Shown: piece by piece, positions 6,656 through 11,563 of the stretch
Layout: each line of letters begins with the position of its first letter
Numbering within the stretch: position 1 is the stretch's first letter
Source of the DNA: an uncultured Lactobacillus sp.
Lineage (GTDB): Bacteria > Bacillota > Bacilli > Lactobacillales > Lactobacillaceae
DNA: 11,563 nucleotides
Assembly (NCBI GenBank): GCA_945281075.1
Contig: CALYQE010000054.1
Coordinates: 1-11,563 of the forward strand
Direction of reading: 5' to 3'
Made by a program: the position numbers and the translations under genes
Notes under the pieces: model-generated
Database searches by the model: none
Told to the model about the DNA's origin: nothing
What the model saw: the letters and a program-made list of their open reading frames with translations, nothing else

Positions 6656-7483
6656 TTAAGGTTTTAAAATGCCTAAATAAGCCATTAAAATTCCAAATAC
6701 AAATATCCCTGTCAGAATGGCAATTGTTGAAACCTTCTTTTTAAGCAGCCAATAAATAAATAAGACACAGGCTAACGGCAATAAATTTGGTAAAATACCG
6801 TTAATCATACTATTCCAAGTTTGTGCATCATTACCTTGACCCAATTTACCAGCAACAGTTATCGTTACCATACTGGCAGACATGCCACCAATGACCATCA
6901 AGCCTAAAATTGAAGCACCGTAAGAAAATTTCTTAAGTAGACCAGTAGATTGAGCATTTTTCAACATTGAAGCTCCTAAATCATAGCCCTTAACTAAGCC
7001 AAACCAGCGAACAATTAAGGCAGGAATATTGTAGACAAGTAAAAATAAGATTGGTCCTAAAACACTGCCTTTCAGAGCAAAAGACGTTCCTAAACCAGTG
7101 GCTAAAATTCTCAATGTCCCCCAAAAGAAGGAATCACCGATTCCAGATAATGGTCCCATTAGTGCCGCTTTGACATTATTAATTGATTCAGGATCAAAAT
7201 CATCTGGATGGTTAGCATTCTCTTCCTCCATCGCTGCCGTTATCCCCATGACAATGGTAGAAAGTGGGGGTGAACAATTAAAAAATGCCATATGTCTTTT
7301 TAATGCTTCACTACGTTGTTTTTTTTCAGGATAAAGCTTATTGAGTACCTTATTCATAGAATAGCTATAAGCCATATTCTGCTGACGTTCAAAATTCCAT
7401 GATGCCTCCAAAGTCAGTGAACGCCAAAAGATGCCTTTTAAATCAGATCTGGTAATTGCCTTATTTGCCTCTTCAGAACTCAT
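6656..7483 (-). CDS. Mannose-family PTS EIID component (operon D)
   Basis: The membrane channel subunit, 275 residues from ATG 7483. The start is decided by GGGAGG 8 bases upstream; the longer start at 7525 would add 14 residues inside EIIC. EIID motifs are SDLKGIFWRSLTLEASWNFERQQNM, then GITAAMEEENANHPDDFDPESINNVKAALMGPLSGIGDSFFWGTLRILA, then hydrophobic segments in the C-terminal half ending AYLGILKP. It overlaps the EIIC end by 11 bases, as in operon B, and is paralogous to the EIID at 2090-2923. It should pair with the EIIC at 7473-8258. Confidence 0.94.
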   Translation of the reverse strand: MSSEEANKAITRSDLKGIFWRSLTLEASWNFERQQNMAYSYSMNKVLNKLYPEKKQRSEALKRHMAFFNCSPPLSTIVMGITAAMEEENANHPDDFDPESINNVKAALMGPLSGIGDSFFWGTLRILATGLGTSFALKGSVLGPILFLLVYNIPALIVRWFGLVKGYDLGASMLKNAQSTGLLKKFSYGASILGLMVIGGMSASMVTITVAGKLGQGNDAQTWNSMINGILPNLLPLACVLFIYWLLKKKVSTIAILTGIFVFGILMAYLGILKP

Positions 7484-8258
7484 TATCGTTTCCTCCCTGA
7501 TTAATTTTAGTCTGGCTATGATCAATTCTTGTTTCTAAATGTAGAATAATGTACATCAAACAAAATGCGAAAATCGAAATGCCTAAAATAGGAATCTTTA
7601 GATAGCTGTAAAGAGCAAACCCAAGCACAAAGTAAATTGCAACATTCTTTTTCAAAATCATTTGTAGCAATAGTGCAAAGCCTAATGCAGGCATAATTCC
7701 AGCTGCAACATTAATACCATTTTGCACAAAGTCTGGTATTAAATTCAATAAATTGGTCATAACCGGTCCACCTAAGTAAAAAGCTAAGCCAACAAAAATA
7801 GCCCTTGGTAAACTCTTTACTGTAATAAAGCCATAAATATTCATTCGATTTAAGTGCCTAGAATCACCTTGTTCAGCATATTCATCGCCTTTTTTTAAAA
7901 AAATAGGCAAAACTAAAATTGTCAGTAAATTATCAATAATTAAATAAAGGGCTGCAACTGGGAAGGCTAAAGTAATTGCAAAACCTGCTCCCTTACCAGT
8001 AGAAATTGCAAAAGCAGTACCTAAAACACCTCCAGCAATTACATCGGGCGGTCTTGAAGCACCAATTGTAATTGCACCTATAAATGCCAACTCAATTGTT
8101 GCCCCCATTATTATTCCAGTTTTTAAATCGCCCATAACTAGTCCGGTTAAAGCCCCTGTTACAAGCGGTCTCGAAATATTACTTGTGCCAGTTAGCCAAT
8201 CAACTGGAATAATTGCCGTAACCACAGCAAGTAATACTGCTTGTGTAAGAATATTCAT
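7473..8258 (-). CDS. Mannose-family PTS EIIC component (operon D)
   Basis: An integral membrane EIIC channel of 261 residues. Family features are the N-terminal hydrophobic helix, NISRPLVTGALTGLVMGDLKTGIIMGATIELAFIGAITIG, and the SRPPDVIAGGVLGTAF segment. Several more membrane helices and a hydrophilic C-terminal tail ending GGNDNEF follow. The ATG at 8258 has AAGGAAGT upstream and lies 17 bases after the EIIB stop. It belongs to the only complete EIIA-EIIB-EIIC-EIID set in the window. It diverges clearly from the other two EIIC proteins, so the three systems probably carry different substrates (inference). Confidence 0.94.
   Translation of the reverse strand: MNILTQAVLLAVVTAIIPVDWLTGTSNISRPLVTGALTGLVMGDLKTGIIMGATIELAFIGAITIGASRPPDVIAGGVLGTAFAISTGKGAGFAITLAFPVAALYLIIDNLLTILVLPIFLKKGDEYAEQGDSRHLNRMNIYGFITVKSLPRAIFVGLAFYLGGPVMTNLLNLIPDFVQNGINVAAGIMPALGFALLLQMILKKNVAIYFVLGFALYSYLKIPILGISIFAFCLMYIILHLETRIDHSQTKINQGGNDNEF
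7492..7497 (-). promoter_or_regulatory. Ribosome binding site fixing the EIID start
   Basis: GGGAGG on the minus strand lies 8 bases before ATG 7483, inside the 3' end of the EIIC coding sequence. It rules out the longer upstream start at 7525. Confidence 0.7.
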
Positions 8259-8275
8259 ATTTGACTTCCTTCATT

Positions 8276-8746
8276 TTATAATTTCTTAATCAAATCAATG
8301 CTTTTATCACTAGGTACCATTTGTGAGAAAACTCTTACGCCACTAGCAGAAAGCATCTTTAATTCCTGCTTATCTTTTGCAGTCAAATAGACGGCTGAAG
8401 TAACCTGCTCCGAGTTATCAGTTTTATTAGTGCCAGCAACATTAAGCTCTTTTATTTGCTTACATTCAGAAATCAGGTGCCAAGCATCTTGCACATTTTT
8501 GACAACTATTAAAAGTCGATATTTGTCCGTCACTCCTGAATTTATTTGTTGGATTGATTCAGCTATAGTTTTTACAACAACTTTTACTCCTTGTGGGGCG
8601 GCTAACTGTAAGGCCGTCATTTGTATTTCATTGTGAGCCGCATCGTCATTAGCAGCTAAAATACAGTTTGCATTAATTGCCGTGACCCATGAAAAAGCTA
8701 CTTGACCATGCACAAGACGATGATCGACTCTCATTGCAACAATCAT
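8276..8746 (-). CDS. Mannose-family PTS EIIB component (operon D)
   Basis: A cytosolic phosphocarrier of 156 residues with the phosphorylated His13 in VDHRLVHGQV. It begins MIVAMRVDHRLVHGQ, the standard family N-terminus. Its ribosome site GAGGAG overlaps the EIIA stop codon, so EIIA and EIIB are likely translationally coupled. Phosphate should pass from His8 of EIIA to this His13 and then to the sugar bound by EIIC/EIID. Confidence 0.95.
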   Translation of the reverse strand: MIVAMRVDHRLVHGQVAFSWVTAINANCILAANDDAAHNEIQMTALQLAAPQGVKVVVKTIAESIQQINSGVTDKYRLLIVVKNVQDAWHLISECKQIKELNVAGTNKTDNSEQVTSAVYLTAKDKQELKMLSASGVRVFSQMVPSDKSIDLIKKL

Positions 8747-8756
8747 TTCAATCTCC

Positions 8757-9176
8757 TCAAAACTCTTCGTGTGTCAGGTGAAAATCTAGTTTGTTACAAA
8801 ACGTCAAGCTCTTTTTGGCATTTTTAATTGAACTAGTAATGATATCATTGATATTCTCACCTGATTTTTGTTCAATTTTCAAAACTAATTCAATGATTAG
8901 TGGCAAAGACAAACCAGCAATTAAATAAAGATTTTTTTCACTGTCCAAATATTTCATCCAGCAGTTATTTACACTCCCACCAAAAAGATCGGTGCAAACG
9001 ATGATAGTTTGGTTGTTATTTTGCTTTAAAAACGTTTTTATTTGTTGATCAATATTTGTTTCTTGATCAACATAAGCATTAATGTATTCAAGAAATTGAA
9101 CATCACCAACAATCATTTTTGCTGATTGGACAACACCTTGTGCCATCGTTCCGTGACTCATACATAAGATTTTCAT
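8757..9176 (-). CDS. Mannose-family PTS EIIA component (only EIIA in the window)
   Basis: A 139-residue EIIA-Man-type cytosolic phosphocarrier charged by HPr. The phosphorylated residue is His8 in MSHGTMAQG, and the DLFGGSVNN motif (63-71) is the other family signature. It opens operon D, 10 bases ahead of EIIB. Upstream are AAGGAG at 12 bases and AGGT closer in; the first is rather far for an optimal site. Because operon B has EIIB, EIIC and EIID but no EIIA, this protein may serve both systems (inference). I find no convincing promoter in the 145 bases before it, only a hairpin and a short inverted repeat. Confidence 0.94.
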   Translation of the reverse strand: MKILCMSHGTMAQGVVQSAKMIVGDVQFLEYINAYVDQETNIDQQIKTFLKQNNNQTIIVCTDLFGGSVNNCWMKYLDSEKNLYLIAGLSLPLIIELVLKIEQKSGENINDIITSSIKNAKKSLTFCNKLDFHLTHEEF

Positions 9177-9222
9177 CTTCTACCTGTACTCCTTCTTTTT
9201 AAATTCTTTTTCTTAATAATCA

Positions 9223-9237
9223 TTGCAAAAAGTGCAA
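9223..9237. repeat. Short inverted repeat upstream of EIIA
   Basis: TTGCA (9223-9227) and TGCAA (9233-9237) form a perfect 5-bp dyad with a 5-base spacer, about 47 bases before the EIIA start. It could be a regulator site for operon D, but it is short and no second copy was found. Confidence 0.3.
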
Positions 9238-9269
9238 CTATTAAGTGGTATCGCTATTTTGAAGATTTA

Positions 9270-9303
9270 TTTAAGCAATTAGTTAATCAGCTAATTGCTT
9301 AAA
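9270..9303 (-). terminator. Hairpin after the third SIS gene, possible weak terminator
   Basis: A perfect 13-bp stem pairs 9270-9282 with 9291-9303 around an 8-base loop, 18 bases beyond the leftward SIS stop. It is AT-rich and followed leftward by TAAATC rather than a clean U run, so termination may be incomplete. Partial readthrough into the EIIA operon is possible. Confidence 0.5.
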
Positions 9304-9321
9304 ACCGGAATTTATCTGATT

Positions 9322-10335
9322 TTAATACGGGATTCGTTTGTAATAGCGTCTAACAGTGAGTGGATGCTTTCGCTTATCCGAAAGATATGCACTTACTCGT
9401 TCTAAAATTGTAGCTAAAACAATTGGTGAGATAATCTTTTTAGTTTCTGGAGAAATATCCATTTGGTAGTCTTTTGTATCAAAAATTGTAATTGTATCTG
9501 TAACTTGCGGTAAAAAGCGCTTGACTCTTTCAACTATTGGTCTTGAATAGTCTTCTCCTTCAAGAACAAGCACACTTACACCCTTTTCAACCAGTTCCAA
9601 TGTTCCATGGAAAAAGTCTGCTGCTTGAACTGGTCTAGTTTTAATCCACTGCATTTCTTCCAAAATACACATGCCATAATAGTAAGCCTCTGTGAAACTG
9701 TCCCCAGCACCTGTAATAATATGGTAATTAGTATCTTGGAATTTGTCGGCAAATTTCTGGGCCATTGGTTCGGCCTGCTTCTTTACCTTTATTAATTCTT
9801 GTGGAAGCTTCTTGAATTCGTTCAAATATGAGTCATATTTTGCTTGTGTTATTTCGCCCTTTTTAAGCATTACTCGTAAAACAATCAATATTCCCTGTAA
9901 GTAATAGCTTTCAGAACTAGTATCATCTAAAACATCGTTATAAACGGAATAGGTTGCTTTTTGCTCAAGCGGTGTTTCAGGGCTACCCACCAAAGCCAAG
10001 GTTTTAACATTTTGCTTTCGACAAAAATCAACTAGCTCTAAGGTTTCTTTAGTTGTTCCAGATAAAGAAGGTATAACAACTAGAGAGTTCCGCGAAAACA
10101 TTTTACTTGGTGCCGCAATAAATTCAGCAGCTAAGATCCTATGGAATGGGAAATTACTTCTAGTGCGGGCAAATTCAATAGTTGAATCAAACAAAATACC
10201 CACTCCACCTGAGCCAATAAAGAAAATATTATCCGTGTCTGGAAGAACTGTATCAATTATTTGATTGATACTATCTTTTTTATTTATTGCTCCTTTTTGC
10301 GTATCCAAAAATCTTTGTTCATCAAAATTAAACAT
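9322..10335 (-). CDS. SIS-domain deglycase of the FrlB/GfrE/FraB type (divergent gene)
   Basis: A 337-residue double SIS protein. Phosphosugar loops are FFIGSGGVGIL (38-48), IPSLSGTTKET (88-98) and ITGAGDSFTEAYYYG (207-221). Glu227 (ILEEMQW) and His243 (FFHGT) keep the 16-residue spacing of the family's catalytic pair. The C-terminus LTVRRYYKRIPY has the FrlB-type RRYY ending. The ATG at 10335 has a perfect AGGAGG 5 bases upstream. It is transcribed alone, away from a third PTS set, with a shared control region between them. It probably processes the phosphorylated substrate of that PTS (inference). Paralogous to 5639-6637, but different enough through its first half to suggest another adduct. 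Confidence 0.88.
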   Translation of the reverse strand: MFNFDEQRFLDTQKGAINKKDSINQIIDTVLPDTDNIFFIGSGGVGILFDSTIEFARTRSNFPFHRILAAEFIAAPSKMFSRNSLVVIPSLSGTTKETLELVDFCRKQNVKTLALVGSPETPLEQKATYSVYNDVLDDTSSESYYLQGILIVLRVMLKKGEITQAKYDSYLNEFKKLPQELIKVKKQAEPMAQKFADKFQDTNYHIITGAGDSFTEAYYYGMCILEEMQWIKTRPVQAADFFHGTLELVEKGVSVLVLEGEDYSRPIVERVKRFLPQVTDTITIFDTKDYQMDISPETKKIISPIVLATILERVSAYLSDKRKHPLTVRRYYKRIPY

Positions 10336-10351
10336 TTTTACCTCCTAAAAA

Positions 10352-10364
10352 TTACCTTTGGTTA
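10352..10364. promoter_or_regulatory. Operator candidate 1 in the divergent control region
   Basis: TTACC-TTT-GGTTA is a near-perfect 13-bp dyad, matching the core TTACCnnnGGTAA at all but one arm base. It lies next to the ribosome site of the leftward SIS gene, over its likely transcription start, where binding should repress that gene. It pairs with the perfect copy at 10429-10441. Confidence 0.6.
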
Positions 10365-10365
10365 T

Positions 10366-10394
10366 ATTTTACGATTTAACATTAACACTGTTTA
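10366..10394 (-). promoter_or_regulatory. Tentative promoter of the leftward SIS gene
   Basis: On the minus strand, TAAACA (10394-10389) and TAAAAT (10371-10366) are 17 bases apart, giving a start near 10359. An alternative uses the perfect TTGACA at 10408-10403 with a weak extended -10 (TGTTAATGT) about 18 bases on. I cannot choose firmly between them. Confidence 0.4.
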
Positions 10395-10402
10395 TTACAA
10401 AG

Positions 10403-10421
10403 TGTCAATATTTATTTGACA
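10403..10421. repeat. TGTCAA/TTGACA inverted repeat between divergent promoters
   Basis: TGTCAA (10403-10408) and TTGACA (10416-10421) form a perfect 6-bp dyad around 7 bases. The right arm is the -35 box of the rightward promoter, and the left arm is a perfect -35 sequence facing the other way. It may be two back-to-back -35 elements rather than a protein site. Confidence 0.5.
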
Positions 10422-10444
10422 TTTTATTTTACCAAAGGTAATAT
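10416..10444 (+). promoter_or_regulatory. Strong promoter of the third PTS operon
   Basis: A consensus TTGACA (10416-10421) is followed after 17 bases by TAATAT (10439-10444). The expected start is near 10451, with the ribosome site GGAAGGAG at 10472-10479. An operator candidate lies in its spacer and a cre site at its start. Confidence 0.75.
10429..10441. promoter_or_regulatory. Operator candidate 2, perfect 13-bp palindrome
   Basis: TTACC-AAA-GGTAA is a perfect 5-3-5 dyad located between the -35 and -10 boxes of the rightward promoter and covering the first bases of the -10. A repressor here would exclude RNA polymerase. Its centre is 77 bases from the related site at 10352-10364. Confidence 0.65.
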
Positions 10445-10449
10445 TATTC

Positions 10450-10465
10450 TAGTAAGCGATTACAT
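10450..10465 (+). promoter_or_regulatory. Catabolite-responsive element (cre) for CcpA
   Basis: TAGTAAGCGATTACAT fits the Gram-positive cre consensus WTGNAARCGNWWNCAW at 15 of 16 positions; only the second base differs. It covers the expected transcription start of the third PTS operon, a position where CcpA with Ser-phosphorylated HPr represses. The operon should therefore be shut off by glucose. Confidence 0.65.
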
Positions 10466-10488
10466 ATATTTGGAAGGAGTAGAACATA

Positions 10489-10947
10489 ATGATTACTTTA
10501 TTTAGAATTGACGATCGGCTTATTCATGGTCAAGTTGCAATGGCCTGGTCTAGAATTGCCCAAGCTGATGTGATCCTAGCTGTTGATTCACGTGCAGCTA
10601 ATGATAAATTGCAAAAAATGGCTCTCTTATTGGCCAAGCCTTCAGGAGTTGATGCCAAAATAATCGATCCAGTGGACTTCAGTCAAACTTACCAAAGGTT
10701 AAAAGAGCAAAAAGTAATGGTAGTAGTAGGTAATCCAATTGAAGCCAAAAAGATATTGGATTCTCCAGAAATTGATAACCAGCTCAAGGTAAATTTAGGA
10801 AACTTAAAAAGTGGTCCCGATAAGGAAAAAATTGCTGATGCAATATATGTCGATGACGCAGAAAAAAAGGCCCTAGCTTCAATTAAAAAAAAGGGCTTTA
10901 AAATTTACATTCAGGGTACCCCAACATCCAAAATGACTTCTTATTAA
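10489..10947 (+). CDS. Mannose-family PTS EIIB component (third system)
   Basis: A cytosolic phosphocarrier of 152 residues. The phosphorylated His13 lies in IDDRLIHGQV, and the following segment AMAWSRIAQADVILAVDSRAAND is typical of the family. The ATG has a strong GGAAGGAG ribosome site. It is the first gene after the divergent control region and is followed by EIIC after 37 bases. It is shorter and clearly diverged from the other two EIIB proteins. A copy of the 13-bp operator motif lies inside the gene at 10689-10701. Confidence 0.95.
   Translation: MITLFRIDDRLIHGQVAMAWSRIAQADVILAVDSRAANDKLQKMALLLAKPSGVDAKIIDPVDFSQTYQRLKEQKVMVVVGNPIEAKKILDSPEIDNQLKVNLGNLKSGPDKEKIADAIYVDDAEKKALASIKKKGFKIYIQGTPTSKMTSY
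10689..10701. promoter_or_regulatory. Possible intragenic auxiliary operator
   Basis: TTACC-AAA-GGTTA differs from the perfect operator at 10429-10441 by one base. It lies inside the EIIB coding sequence (codons for TYQRL), 260 bases downstream of that operator centre to centre. Intragenic sites of this kind can support repression by DNA looping. It could also be chance. Confidence 0.3.
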
Positions 10948-10984
10948 TTTAGTCGTTTTACATTTTTTGAAAGGAAACGAGAAA

Positions 10985-11563
10985 ATGATAATACAAAATA
11001 CCTTAATAGCGCTGGTCGCTTATATTTCTCAGCTTGATGAACGTTATTTAGGTGCGTCAATGATGAATCGCCCTATCATTATTGGGCCGATAGTTGGACT
11101 TATCTTAGGAGACTTGCAAAAGGGAACTTTAATTGGTGCGGCACTTGAGGCAATGTTTATCGGAATTGTGACAATTGGTGCAGCTTTACCACCAGACGTA
11201 GGAGTAGCTAGTACAATTGCAACAGCATTGGCAATTCAAAGTGGAGCCAGTACAAATGTTGCAGTTACATTGGCCATGCCTTTTGCAGTAGTCGCACAAG
11301 GTTTGAATATGCTAGCCTTTACGCTTAATTCTTATACAATCAAAAAAGGTCGTGATGCAATTAAAAAACATCATTTAGCAAGTATGCAAAGATGGCAATT
11401 TTTTCCACTCATTCTAAGATTACCATCGGGAATACTTACATTTTTAGTTTTACAGCTAGGAACTACAGCTGCCCAGTCATTAATTTCATTATTACCAACT
11501 AAACTAATGACTTCTTTTTCGGTGGCTGCAGGACTACTTCCCGCTGTTGGTTTTGCCATGCTA
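10985..11563 (+). CDS. Mannose-family PTS EIIC component (third system), cut by window end
   Basis: An open frame of 193 codons from ATG 10985 runs off the right edge. It begins MIIQNTLIALVAYISQLDERYLG, continues with SMMNRPIIIGPIVGLILGDLQKGTLIGAALEAMFIG, and contains GAALPPDVGVASTIATAL, all EIIC signatures. Later hydrophobic segments end at SVAAGLLPAVGFAML. It shares the SQLDERYLG/MMNRP pattern with the EIIC at 2913-3674 more than with the operon D EIIC. GAAAGGAAA precedes the start. About 60 C-terminal residues are expected beyond the window, with EIID probably next. Confidence 0.93.
   Translation, partial: MIIQNTLIALVAYISQLDERYLGASMMNRPIIIGPIVGLILGDLQKGTLIGAALEAMFIGIVTIGAALPPDVGVASTIATALAIQSGASTNVAVTLAMPFAVVAQGLNMLAFTLNSYTIKKGRDAIKKHHLASMQRWQFFPLILRLPSGILTFLVLQLGTTAAQSLISLLPTKLMTSFSVAAGLLPAVGFAML

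Noticed and set aside
9220..9240. Possible sigma-54 (-24/-12) promoter upstream of EIIA, since TTGCAC and TTGCA occur close together
   Set aside because: The GC pairs are 9 bases apart instead of the 11 required, and the -24 GG is missing. No LevR-type activator is seen in the window.
9246..9262. cre-like ATAGCGATACCAC before EIIA
   Set aside because: Only about 12 of 16 consensus positions fit, with mismatches at core bases.
10953..10980. Small hairpin TCGTTT/AAACGA around the EIIC ribosome site of the third PTS
   Set aside because: Only 6 bp with a 16-base loop, so too weak to call a translational switch from sequence alone.
11371..11559. Minus-strand 62-codon frame at the right edge
   Set aside because: It is antisense to the EIIC gene that continues off the window; no independent evidence supports it.
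1..11563. CRISPR array, tRNA/rRNA genes, insertion sequences or phage genes
   Set aside because: No repeat-spacer pattern, tRNA-like fold, transposase or terminal inverted repeats were found on reading both strands.

Overview
The window is AT-rich, gene-dense DNA from a low-GC Gram-positive bacterium. Strong AGGAGG-type ribosome binding sites, occasional TTG starts, a near-consensus CcpA (cre) site and several mannose-family PTS operons suggest a gut-type Lactobacillus. The species cannot be fixed from the sequence alone. Almost everything here serves uptake and breakdown of phosphorylated amino-sugar or Amadori-type compounds.

Layout. (A) Bases 1-121 hold the last codons of a rightward gene and a bidirectional terminator. 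(B) A leftward operon at 4256-220 reads EIIB, EIIC, EIID, a GlmS-like two-domain SIS protein and a GntR/UTRA regulator. It has its own promoter, with a palindromic operator candidate over the start point. (C) Bases 4292-4764 hold a strong terminator and a small broken open frame. (D) A second leftward operon at 9176-4765 reads EIIA, EIIB, EIIC, EIID, a FrlB/GfrE-type SIS deglycase and a FrlD-type PfkB sugar kinase. (E) A third FrlB-type SIS gene (10335-9322, leftward) diverges from a third PTS set (EIIB, then EIIC cut by the window edge, rightward). The 150-bp divergent control region has two copies of a 13-bp palindrome, back-to-back -35 boxes and a cre site.

How the genes work together (inference from family knowledge). 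Each mannose-family EIIC/EIID pair imports a substrate and phosphorylates it from the His13 of its EIIB, which is charged by EIIA. Only one EIIA (8757-9176) is visible, so operon B probably borrows it. All three SIS proteins keep a Glu and a His 16 residues apart, the pair used by GlmS isomerase and, as I recall, by the FraB deglycase. This fits cleavage or isomerisation of 6-phosphorylated sugar-amine adducts such as fructoselysine-6-P or glucoselysine-6-P, giving a hexose-6-P plus an amino acid. The closest known parallel is the Salmonella gfr system (mannose-type PTS plus two deglycases). This locus differs in having three PTS/SIS modules side by side and an added FrlD-like kinase, which a PTS pathway would not obviously need.
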